Below, one piece after another: positions 27,785-35,215 of a DNA stretch of 64,000 nt. Origin of the DNA: Prolixibacter sp. NT017 (lineage in GTDB: Bacteria; Bacteroidota; Bacteroidia; Bacteroidales; Prolixibacteraceae). Numbering within the stretch: position 1 is the stretch's first letter; each line of letters starts with the position of its first letter. Location of the stretch: positions 1,054,001-1,118,000 of the forward strand of contig NZ_BLAV01000001.1 in NCBI RefSeq assembly GCF_009617875.1, written 5' to 3'. A model generated the notes under the pieces. It did not search any database. It was not told the DNA's origin and saw only the letters and a list, made by a program, of their open reading frames with translations. Both the position numbers and the translations under genes were made by a program.

Positions 27785-28426
27785 ATGGGTAAAGAATATA
27801 TAGAAAAAAGGACCGTCATCTCACCGGAAGGTAATCCAATTGAGGTGGATCCGTTGAAGGATTACTTCTGTGATGCGCGTCCCAAATCATGCAAGTCGGC
27901 CAGTGGCATCATCGAAAAGTTTGCCAACTGGGCCCGAAGCGAATCACTCTGGGTGCTTGGTTTCGGAACCGGGTGTGGTGCGATTGAAATGCGCCCGCTC
28001 ATGACGCCCCGTTTCGACGCTTACCGTTTTGGTATCCAGTGGCGGCCGACACCCCGTCAGGCTTCGGTGTTCGTTATCTCCGGTTACCTTTCGGTGAAAA
28101 CCCTGAAACGTGTGGTCCGCAGTTACGAACAGATGCAGAACCCCAAATTTGTGGTAGCGCTTGGAAGCTGTACCATCAACGGCGGAATGTACTGGGACAG
28201 TTACAACACCATTAACCGTCTCGACCATTACATGCCGGTTGACGTTTACATCGCTGGTTGTATGCCGCGTCCGGAAGCATTGCTGGCCGGTTTCGATAAA
28301 CTGAAGCATATCATCCGCGAAGGAAGAGGAGAGGGAGCCAACAAGTATGCCGAGAACTTCGAGTGGTACAAAGGCAACCAGAAGAAAATCATCAAGGACT
28401 GGGATATGCCCGATTATAACTGGTAA
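27785..28426 (+). CDS. NuoB-like subunit (MbxJ type), proximal-cluster protein with altered Cys motif
   Basis: A 213-residue protein of the NuoB/PSST family. Cys in FGTGCGAIEM, LGSCTINGGM and AGCMPRPEALL align with three of the four N2 ligands. Complex I has two adjacent Cys at the first site (CCAIEM) and hydrogenases have CxxC; here there is one Cys followed by Gly, so one ligand is missing or supplied elsewhere, possibly by the extra N-terminal Cys29 or Cys36 (YFCDARPKSC). It should carry the cluster nearest the active site and pass electrons between NuoI- and NuoD-like subunits. Confidence 0.88.
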   Translation: MGKEYIEKRTVISPEGNPIEVDPLKDYFCDARPKSCKSASGIIEKFANWARSESLWVLGFGTGCGAIEMRPLMTPRFDAYRFGIQWRPTPRQASVFVISGYLSVKTLKRVVRSYEQMQNPKFVVALGSCTINGGMYWDSYNTINRLDHYMPVDVYIAGCMPRPEALLAGFDKLKHIIREGRGEGANKYAENFEWYKGNQKKIIKDWDMPDYNW

Positions 28427-28455
28427 ACTGGTTTGAACCTGTAAAAAAGAAGATT

Positions 28456-28983
28456 ATGCAAACGATTATAGAAAATCTGCAAAAGCACTTTCAGGTGGTC
28501 AGCTATCACCAGCAACGGGAAAACCTCGGTTTTCTGATTGCCTCAAAAGAGGTGGCTGTTGGCTTGATTACGCACCTGAGGGACTATGAAGGTTTCGCTC
28601 ACCTGGTGCTGCTTACGGCAGTCGACTGGATTGAAGACGAGCATTTTCAGCTGACTTACCTGCTTCACCATCCTGAAAAGAAAGTGGATTTGGGTGTTCG
28701 CGTGATGATTAGCCGCGAAAACCCTGAGATGTACTCCATCCACCACTTGTGGGAGCAGGCTCGCACATATCAGCGCGAATTGCGCGAAATGTTTGGTATC
28801 AACTTCCCCGGCAGTCCGGACGTGGACAAGCCGTTCATCCTCGAGGGATGGGAAGAAATTCCGCCTTACCGGCGCGATTTCGATACCAAAGAGTATTCGG
28901 AGAAAACGTATTTCCCCCGTCCGGGACGCGAAACACACGATCCGGCGGAATACATGAAGAAAAAGCTTTATCCCAATGAGTAA
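28456..28983 (+). CDS. NuoC-like subunit (MbxK type)
   Basis: A 175-residue member of the 30-kDa complex I subunit family. The signature RTYQRELREMFGINFPGSPD matches the E-R-E-x-x-D-x-[FY]-G consensus block, followed by the C-terminal PPYRRDFDTKEY. It has a structural role next to the NuoD-like subunit. Its final eight bases overlap the start of the NuoD-like gene. NuoC and NuoD are separate here, unlike the E. coli NuoCD fusion. Confidence 0.9.
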   Translation: MQTIIENLQKHFQVVSYHQQRENLGFLIASKEVAVGLITHLRDYEGFAHLVLLTAVDWIEDEHFQLTYLLHHPEKKVDLGVRVMISRENPEMYSIHHLWEQARTYQRELREMFGINFPGSPDVDKPFILEGWEEIPPYRRDFDTKEYSEKTYFPRPGRETHDPAEYMKKKLYPNE

Positions 28984-30166
28984 GAAGCTGCTGAAATGGA
29001 ATGAGGACAGAACCCTCTTCCCCGAAAAAAATAGCGAGGGCAAGATTGACGTGGATTACGATTCGCACAAGTTCATGAAAATCTGGCACGGCCCTCAGCA
29101 CCCCGGTATCACCGGAAATATGTCGCTGGAGCTGACTTTGCTGGGCGATGAAGTAATGGATTGCGAAACACACGTGGGCTATCTGCACCGTGGTTTCGAA
29201 AAGCTGATGGAGCGCCGGAAATACATTCAGTGTTTCCCGATTGTATGCCGTGTAGCGGTTCCTGAACCCGATTTTAATGAGTACTGTTTCGCTTCCGCGA
29301 TGGAAGAGCTGGCCGGCATTGAAGTACCGGAAGCTGCCGAATGGTTGCGGACCCTCGTGTTAGAGATGTCTCGTCTGCAGAGTTTCCTCGCATGGATTGG
29401 CGGACAAGCTGGTTCCCTCGGACAGGGTATCATCGGACAATGGACGATTTACCTGCGCGATTTGATTCTGGATCGCTTTGAGGAACTGACCGGAGGCCGT
29501 ATTTATCACATGTACATGCTGCCTGGTGGTGTTCGCGGTTTGCTGCCTGATGGTTTCCGTCAGCGGATGACTGAGAACCTCGACGAAATCGAGAAGTTCA
29601 TGAAGGACGTGAAGAAGGTAATGTTCGACAACGCCGTGTTCAAGAAGCGTACCGTTGGTATGGGCGTTATCGACCCGGCCTGGATCAATCCCTTCGGAAT
29701 TACCGGTCCTAATGCCCGTGCAGCGGGTGTGGCCAAAGATGTTCGCAAGGACAACCCGTATCTGAAATATCCGGAACTTGATTTCGAACCGGTCGTAGGA
29801 AAAGATTCTGATATCTACACCCGTGCTGATGTTCGTCGTCGCGACTTACTGATGACCGTCGATTTGATTCGTCAGATCATGACGAAGATTCCCGATAAGG
29901 GTGACATCCGTGCGAAAACTCCGAACGTACTGCACTGGAAAGTGCCGGCCGGCGAGACTTACAGTCGCGCTGAATGTACCCGCGGTGAGTACGGTTACTA
30001 TATGGTTTCGGACGGAACGGAATACCCACGCCGAATCAATGTACGCGGACCGAGTTATACGCACGCTGTGGCCCTCCTCGAGAAGATGATTGTGAATGCC
30101 AACATCGCCGATGTGGCCGGATTAATGGTTTCATTGCATACGTATCCACCTGAAATTGAACGATAA
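28976..30166 (+). CDS. NuoD-like catalytic-scaffold subunit (MbxL type) without [NiFe] or quinone-site residues
   Basis: A 396-residue member of the NuoD/[NiFe]-hydrogenase large-subunit superfamily (IWHGPQHPGITGNMSLEL, CETHVGYLHRGFEKLMERR, DPAWINPFGITGP). The hydrogenase L1 (RxCGxxC) and L2 (DPCxxC) motifs are absent; the C-terminus reads SLHTYPPEIER. In complex I the HPxxHG motif supplies the quinone-binding His; here the second His is Thr (HPGITG), and the partner Tyr seems to be Phe (NEYCF). It is therefore neither a hydrogenase nor a typical quinone reductase. A local QCFPIVCR pair of Cys sits where L1 would be. This pattern fits the MBX/MBS branch. Confidence 0.88.
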   Translation: MSKKLLKWNEDRTLFPEKNSEGKIDVDYDSHKFMKIWHGPQHPGITGNMSLELTLLGDEVMDCETHVGYLHRGFEKLMERRKYIQCFPIVCRVAVPEPDFNEYCFASAMEELAGIEVPEAAEWLRTLVLEMSRLQSFLAWIGGQAGSLGQGIIGQWTIYLRDLILDRFEELTGGRIYHMYMLPGGVRGLLPDGFRQRMTENLDEIEKFMKDVKKVMFDNAVFKKRTVGMGVIDPAWINPFGITGPNARAAGVAKDVRKDNPYLKYPELDFEPVVGKDSDIYTRADVRRRDLLMTVDLIRQIMTKIPDKGDIRAKTPNVLHWKVPAGETYSRAECTRGEYGYYMVSDGTEYPRRINVRGPSYTHAVALLEKMIVNANIADVAGLMVSLHTYPPEIER

Positions 30167-30168
30167 TT

Positions 30169-31965
30169 ATGGCAAAGTTAAATGATATACTGTCCCCGTT
30201 CACAGCCTGGAAACATGTGGTCCGCGAACCCGTGACCATCAAGGATCCGCTGAACCGTGAGGCCGCCGACCGGTACCGGGGATTTCATAAGAATGATATC
30301 AGCGAATGTATTGGCTGCGGTACTTGTGAGTCCATTTGTCAGAATGCTGCCATCGACCTGGTGCCTGTTGAAGGTGTCGATACCAAAGATGGCGACAGTG
30401 GTTTGCGTCCCCGTGTAGACTACGGACGCTGCTGTTGGTGTGGTCTGTGTGTGGATGTTTGTACCACCAATTCGCTTTCGCTGAGTAACGAATATACCTG
30501 GGTAGATGAAGATCCGGATAGTTTCCGTTTCGTACCCGGAGCTGAGAACAAATCGTGGGACAACCGCGAGAAAGGTTACAAGAAACCGGGTAACGGCTAC
30601 GAACTGTACAATCCGAAACGCGAAGCGATGGAAGAACTGGAACCGGAAAAACGCGACCAGTCATTCATCGAAATCGTACAGGGATACTCGAAAGAGCAAG
30701 CTGAGCAGGAAGCCGACCGTTGTGTGGAATGTGGTATCTGTGTGGCTACCTGTCCTGCTCACATGGGAATTCCGGAGTACATCAAGGCCATCCGTAACGA
30801 CGATTTGAACGAAGGTTTGCGCGTGCTGTACGATACCAACCCGCTGCCTGAAATTTGCGGTCGTATTTGTACCCACAAGTGTGAAACCGTTTGTTCCGTT
30901 GGTCACCATGGCGATCCGTTGTCAATTCGCTGGCTGAAGCGTTACATCGCTGACCAGAACCCGGCAGAGGAGTACAAGAAAATTCTCAATACCGAGAACT
31001 TGCAACCTACCGGGAAGAAAGTTGCTATTATCGGTTCAGGACCTTCCGGTTTGTCGGCTGCACATTATCTGGCCCTCATGGGTTACCAGTGTACCATCTA
31101 CGAAAAATTGCCGGCTGCCGGTGGTATGATGCGTTTCGGTATTCCGGAATATCGTCTGCCGTACGAACAGCTCGACAAGGATATCAACTACATCCTTTCA
31201 TTGGGCGTTGAAATTAAATACAATGTGACCATCGGTAAGGATATCACACTGGAAGAGTTGCACAACCAGTATGACGCAGTCTTCTCAGGAACCGGTTTGC
31301 ACATGGGACGCAGTACCCGCGTACCCGGAACCGACCATCCGAAAGTTTACCAGGCAGTCGATTTGCTGCGTGATATCGTGCTGGGCAAAGAAGTTCCGGT
31401 AGAAGAGAATATCGTGGTAATCGGTGGTGGTAACGTAGCGATGGATATCACCCGTTCGCTGGCCCGCTTGCAGAAACAGAAATACGGTAAAGTAGGTGTG
31501 TTGGCCACTTCGCTCGAATCGGAAGACATTATGCCGGCCGACCGGGAAGAGGTAATCGAAGCCCGCGAAGAGAACGCCGTTATCGATCCGGGATGGGGAC
31601 CAGTTGAAATCGAAACCGAAGGCGATAAGCTGAAAGGCTTGCACGTAGTAAAATGTGTTTCGGTATTTGACGAGAACCGTCGTTTTGCTCCGAAGTTCGA
31701 CGAAGAGCAGAAGAAGTTCTTCCCGGCTGACATGGTGGTTGAATCCATCGGTCAGGGAATGGATCTTTCCTACCTGCCGGAAGCGTTCAAAGAGCAGCTG
31801 GATATGGATCAACGTGGTCGTATCCTCGTAAACGACGATTTCCAAACCAGTGCCGGATGGTTGTTTGCCGGTGGTGATATCATCCAGGGACCTGATGTCA
31901 TTCACGGTATTGCCAACGGTCACAAAGCGGCCATGGGCATCGATAAATATTTGTCTGAAAAATAA
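30169..31965 (+). CDS. NuoI-like ferredoxin fused to NfnB/GltD-type NAD(P) flavoprotein
   Basis: A 598-residue fusion. Residues about 1-110 are the NuoI/MbxN-type connector with two full CxxCxxCxxxC sets (CIGCGTCESIC, CCWCGLCVDVC), able to hold two [4Fe-4S] clusters. Residues about 165-598 match the small subunit of glutamate synthase and NfnB: CVECGICVATCPAH and CGRICTHKCETVC for further clusters, FAD motif GSGPSGLSAAHYLALMG, NAD(P) motif VIGGGNVAMDITRSLA and the C-terminal FAGGDIIQGPDVIHGIANG. It starts two bases after the NuoD-like stop and ends the operon. It physically joins an NAD(P)H- or ferredoxin-reacting module to the membrane complex, so the complex likely couples ferredoxin/NAD(P) electron transfer to ion pumping. 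Confidence 0.93.
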   Translation: MAKLNDILSPFTAWKHVVREPVTIKDPLNREAADRYRGFHKNDISECIGCGTCESICQNAAIDLVPVEGVDTKDGDSGLRPRVDYGRCCWCGLCVDVCTTNSLSLSNEYTWVDEDPDSFRFVPGAENKSWDNREKGYKKPGNGYELYNPKREAMEELEPEKRDQSFIEIVQGYSKEQAEQEADRCVECGICVATCPAHMGIPEYIKAIRNDDLNEGLRVLYDTNPLPEICGRICTHKCETVCSVGHHGDPLSIRWLKRYIADQNPAEEYKKILNTENLQPTGKKVAIIGSGPSGLSAAHYLALMGYQCTIYEKLPAAGGMMRFGIPEYRLPYEQLDKDINYILSLGVEIKYNVTIGKDITLEELHNQYDAVFSGTGLHMGRSTRVPGTDHPKVYQAVDLLRDIVLGKEVPVEENIVVIGGGNVAMDITRSLARLQKQKYGKVGVLATSLESEDIMPADREEVIEAREENAVIDPGWGPVEIETEGDKLKGLHVVKCVSVFDENRRFAPKFDEEQKKFFPADMVVESIGQGMDLSYLPEAFKEQLDMDQRGRILVNDDFQTSAGWLFAGGDIIQGPDVIHGIANGHKAAMGIDKYLSEK

Positions 31966-32031
31966 TGTTAACCGAGGTTGTGGAGAATGAAGTATTCAAA
32001 TCACAATTTCGATTGGTAACTCCGAGCGATT

Positions 32032-32092
32032 CACCCCTCCAAACCTCCCCTAAAGGGGCGGCTTAAAGTCCCCTTCAGGGGATTTAGGGGTG
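32032..32092. repeat. 61-bp palindromic intergenic repeat, copy 1
   Basis: A GC-rich element starting CACCCCTCCAAACC and ending TTTAGGGGTG, with inner CCCCTAAAGGGG and TCCCCTTCAGGGGA hairpins. Its reverse complement matches the element at 33234-33294, also 61 bp. The pair flanks the dihydroorotate-dehydrogenase-like gene in inverted orientation. It may also act as an RNA hairpin after the Mrp/Nuo operon. Confidence 0.75.
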
Positions 32093-32177
32093 AGCAAGCG
32101 GAGGCTTTACATGTAGCTTTCGAAATCCTAAATTTGAATATGTTAGTTCTAATGCAACCTTATAAAAATTAAAGACA

Positions 32178-33161
32178 ATGACCGATCTTTCGACAAAATA
32201 CATGGGATTGGATTTGCGCAATCCCATTATCGCCGCCAGTTCCGGCCTGACCGATTCGGTTGAGAATGTCGTAAAGCTGGAAATCAACGGCGCAGGAGCT
32301 GTCGTGCTCAAGTCGCTTTTCGAAGAGCAGATCATGATGGACATCGATGAGCAGCGCATGAACAACATGTATGGCTCGTACGACGACGTGGAAAACTACA
32401 TCGGGTTCTACACCAAAAAACACCGCATCGACCATTACCTGGAATTGATTCGCGAAAGCAAGAAGAAGACGTCCATCCCGATCATCGCCAGCATCAACTG
32501 TGTGTCGGCATCGGAGTGGACCGAATTTGCCAGCCGCATCCAGGAAGCGGGTGCCGACGCGCTCGAACTGAACATGTTCATCATGCCTTCCGACGGGAAC
32601 TATACCGGTACCGATATCGAACAGATCTATTTCGACATTGTGGAAGCCGTCAAACAGCACATCACCATTCCGGTGGCCCTGAAGATTAGCAATTTCTTCT
32701 CGGGGATGGCCAACTTTGCCATCAAACTGTCGGAAACCGGAATTTCATCGCTGGTGCTGTTCAACCGTTTCTATCGCCCGGATGTGGATCTCGAGAAGAT
32801 GAAGATCACCTCGTCGGTCATTTACAGCAACCCCGACGAGAATGCCATGGTCCTTCGCTGGATTGGCATCCTGAAGGGAAAACTGGCCTGCGACATGGCG
32901 GCTTCGACCGGTATCCACGATGGAGAAACCATCCTGAAGAACCTACTGGTAGGTGCCAACGCAGTGGAATTGGCTTCGGCTATCTACAAAAACGGAATGG
33001 GCATCATTCCGCAAATGCTGACCGATATGACCAACTGGATGAAAGCACACAACTACAACTCAGTAAGTGAACTGATTGGCAAACTGAGCCAGCAGAACGT
33101 GCACAAACCGATGATTTACGAACGTGCCCAGTTCATGAAGTACTTTTCGGACGTAAAATAG
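32178..33161 (+). CDS. Dihydroorotate dehydrogenase-like flavoprotein
   Basis: A 327-residue TIM-barrel FMN protein of the PyrD superfamily. The N-terminus MGLDLRNPIIAASSGLTDSV, the barrel segments IPIIASINCVSASEW and ALELNMFIMP, and the C-terminal GILKGKLACDMAASTGIHDG fit the group annotated as dihydroorotate-dehydrogenase-like in anaerobes. The typical DHODH active-site segment NxSCPN is replaced (LELNMFIMPSD), so orotate synthesis is doubtful; the true substrate is unknown. It lies 212 bases after the redox operon and might use the same electron carriers. Confidence 0.8.
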   Translation: MTDLSTKYMGLDLRNPIIAASSGLTDSVENVVKLEINGAGAVVLKSLFEEQIMMDIDEQRMNNMYGSYDDVENYIGFYTKKHRIDHYLELIRESKKKTSIPIIASINCVSASEWTEFASRIQEAGADALELNMFIMPSDGNYTGTDIEQIYFDIVEAVKQHITIPVALKISNFFSGMANFAIKLSETGISSLVLFNRFYRPDVDLEKMKITSSVIYSNPDENAMVLRWIGILKGKLACDMAASTGIHDGETILKNLLVGANAVELASAIYKNGMGIIPQMLTDMTNWMKAHNYNSVSELIGKLSQQNVHKPMIYERAQFMKYFSDVK

Positions 33162-33233
33162 AACCACCTGGGACTTTCTGTAAGGTCTGGTTGAAAAGAT
33201 TGGAATTGAGAATTTAACAGTAACCTGGATTAG

Positions 33234-33294
33234 ACCCCTAAAAACCATTCCTGAAGGGAGACTTAAAGTCCCCTTTCGGGGAGGTTTGGAGGGG
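33234..33294. repeat. 61-bp palindromic intergenic repeat, copy 2
   Basis: Begins ACCCCTAAAAACC and ends GGAGGTTTGGAGGGG; equal in length to copy 1 and inverted relative to it. The core GACTTAAAGTCCCC is shared. Such elements are frequent between Bacteroidota genes. Confidence 0.75.
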
Positions 33295-33479
33295 AAAAAA
33301 CGCGACTGCTACAATTTGACCGTTCTGATCAAAACCCAACCCCGATTTTTACGAAAGGCCTATTCAATACTACCGGGTGCCGCAACGACTTCCTGCTTTA
33401 TAACGTTACTCTCTGTCGTTGCTGGTGCCCGGTTTGTTTTTATCTATTTCCTTCCTGTTCTATCCTACCGGGAAAAACG

Positions 33480-33487
33480 TAACTTTG
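33480..33487 (+). promoter_or_regulatory. -7 promoter box (TAACTTTG) for nspC
   Basis: Exact match to TAnnTTTG, 33 bases upstream of the nspC ATG. No -33 TTG at the usual distance was found, so the strength is uncertain. Confidence 0.5.
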
Positions 33488-33520
33488 CTGCTTCATTTGA
33501 ATAATTACGGCAGTTAAGTT

Positions 33521-34663
33521 ATGGCTATCGATCTGAGTAAAGTTCCTTCGCCCTGTTATGTGCTCGACGAAGGTTTGTTGCGGAAAAATCTCGAACTCAT
33601 CCGGGGCGTGAAAGACGCGGCGGGTGTGGATATCATTCTCGCGTTTAAAGGCTTTGCCATGTGGAGCGCTTTCCCTATTGTTCGCGAATACATCAGCGGG
33701 GCAACGGCCAGCGGAGCGTACGAGGCCCGTTTGGCAGTGGAGGAGATGAAGTCGCTGGCGCATACCTATTCGCCTGCTTATACAGAGGACGATTTCGACG
33801 AGGTGCTCGAATGTTCATCACACATCACCTTCAATTCCCTTTCGCAACTGGAGCGGTTCCTGCCGGCCGTGAAAAACTATTCGCGCAAGATATCCGTGGG
33901 CTTGCGGGTCAATCCCGAATTCTCGGAAGTAGATACCGATTTGTACAATCCCTGTTCGCCGGGAACGCGTTTGGGTATCTTATCATCACAACTGGGTGAC
34001 GAGTTGCCCGAAGGGGTAGAAGGCCTCCATTTTCATACGTTGTGTGAATCGAACTCGGTTGATTTGGAGAAAACACTGGCGGCGTTCGAAGAGCGTTTTG
34101 CCCGTTTCCTTCCCAGCGTAAAATGGGTGAACATGGGCGGCGGCCATCTGATGACCCGCAAAGGATACGATACGCAGCATTTGATTAACCTCCTGAAAGC
34201 TTTCCGCGAAAAATGGGATGTGCAGGTGATCCTGGAACCGGGCAGTGCGTTTGCCTGGGAAACCGGTGTGCTGAAATCGACCGTGGTGGATGTAGTGGAA
34301 AACAAAGGCATCCGGACGGCGGTGCTCAACGTGTCGTTTACGGCTCACATGCCCGACTGCCTCGAAATGCCATACAAGCCGCGTATTCAGGGCGCACACT
34401 TTGACCCGGTGGATGGCAAACCGACCTACCGCATGGGCGGAAACTCTTGCCTCGCCGGTGACTTTGTGGGCTACTGGTCGTTCGACGAAGAGCTGCAACC
34501 CGGCGATTCGATTGTCTTTGAGGATATGATTCACTACACGATGGTGAAAACGACCATGTTCAACGGCGTGGCCCATCCGGCTATCGGTATCTGGAACGAC
34601 GAAACCGGCTTTCACTTGATGCGGGAGTTCAGTTATTCGGATTACAAGCAGCGGTTGTCGTAA
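33521..34663 (+). CDS. nspC: Carboxynorspermidine/carboxyspermidine decarboxylase
   Basis: A 380-residue PLP enzyme of the alanine-racemase-fold decarboxylase group. Lys43 in IILAFKGFAMW should bind PLP; the phosphate loop is WVNMGGGHLMTRKGYD; EPGSAFAWETG and GNSCLAGD supply other active-site residues, including the Cys of the dimer interface. SGAYEARLAVEEM and FHTLCESN are typical of NspC. It decarboxylates carboxynorspermidine or carboxyspermidine, the product of the dehydrogenase encoded at 13311-14504, giving norspermidine or spermidine without S-adenosylmethionine. In most Bacteroidota the product is spermidine. A decayed copy of its 3' end is present at 35932-35997. Confidence 0.92.
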   Translation: MAIDLSKVPSPCYVLDEGLLRKNLELIRGVKDAAGVDIILAFKGFAMWSAFPIVREYISGATASGAYEARLAVEEMKSLAHTYSPAYTEDDFDEVLECSSHITFNSLSQLERFLPAVKNYSRKISVGLRVNPEFSEVDTDLYNPCSPGTRLGILSSQLGDELPEGVEGLHFHTLCESNSVDLEKTLAAFEERFARFLPSVKWVNMGGGHLMTRKGYDTQHLINLLKAFREKWDVQVILEPGSAFAWETGVLKSTVVDVVENKGIRTAVLNVSFTAHMPDCLEMPYKPRIQGAHFDPVDGKPTYRMGGNSCLAGDFVGYWSFDEELQPGDSIVFEDMIHYTMVKTTMFNGVAHPAIGIWNDETGFHLMREFSYSDYKQRLS

Positions 34664-35215
34664 GTTTCCACGGATGGCTACGGATTTTATTCACGGATTT
34701 ACGCCGATAGGCTTCGTCGTTGCGGGGAAGGACGAAGGGGCGAAATGCTTTTCGGCCCGGAGGGGTAAAATCTTCATAGCCCGGGGTAAGGAGGAACGAC
34801 GCCACCCCGGGATAAGAACACAGCCAGAGACAGAGGCGCACCCCCGAGCACATCGGAGCGGTCATGATTGAATATAAAGTCCCTGCGCCACACGTACACA
34901 CCAACCTCTAAATGACCATTTCGTGCAATGACCACCGACGAATACCGCGTAGCGGTTGCAGTATTGTAGCCTCAGGCCAACGAGCGCAGGTATTTCCCTG
35001 TAGGGGATATACCTATTTCCGGTCCGATTAGATAAATAATAACGTGTAACACCTACGGCGTAAAGGCTTCCGATGCGATATTTCTGTTACAATACCTGAT
35101 GCCCTATGGGCAACTCGGTTCATGATTGGCAGGCATTTCATTCTTAAACCTGAACATCCAACGCAAGCCGATAAGATTTCCTTAAAAGGCCACCATCGCA
35201 AATCCTTAGCAGTAT
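34664..35215. other. Repeat-rich intergenic region after nspC
   Basis: No credible gene. It contains a GC-rich hairpin (CCCGGGGT at 34780-34787 with ACCCCGGG at 34804-34811) and, from 34941, the first copy of a ~173-bp dispersed repeat. Open frames here are low in coding character. Confidence 0.6.
34941..35112 (-). repeat. ~173-bp dispersed repeat, copy 1
   Basis: Its reverse complement aligns end to end with 52924-53097: both contain GCCC-GGGC, GGTATTGTA, CCGTAGG-GTTA, ATCCCCTAC-GGGAAAT, CTACAATAC and end in AACCGCTACGCGGTAT. It carries several short internal palindromes and no reading frame. It is probably a non-coding REP-like or mobile-derived element. Confidence 0.75.

Larger units (their letters stand above)
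33162..33520. other. Intergenic region with repeat copy 2 and the nspC promoter
   Basis: Holds the second 61-bp repeat (33234-33294) and, close to nspC, a perfect -7 box at 33480-33487. A short open frame at 33286-33504 runs through the repeat and is not considered a gene. Confidence 0.6.

Noticed and set aside
21313-31965. Group 4 [NiFe] hydrogenase (MBH/Ech)
   Set aside because: The large-subunit homologue lacks all [NiFe]-binding cysteines, and no hydrogenase maturation genes are nearby.
21313-31965. Ordinary quinone-reducing complex I
   Set aside because: NuoA, NuoE, NuoF, NuoG and NuoJ are missing, the Mrp E/F/G/B subunits are present, and the quinone-site His is replaced.
34674-34904. 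Short frames on both strands after nspC
   Set aside because: They overlap GC-rich palindromic repeat sequence and have no start context or known motif.
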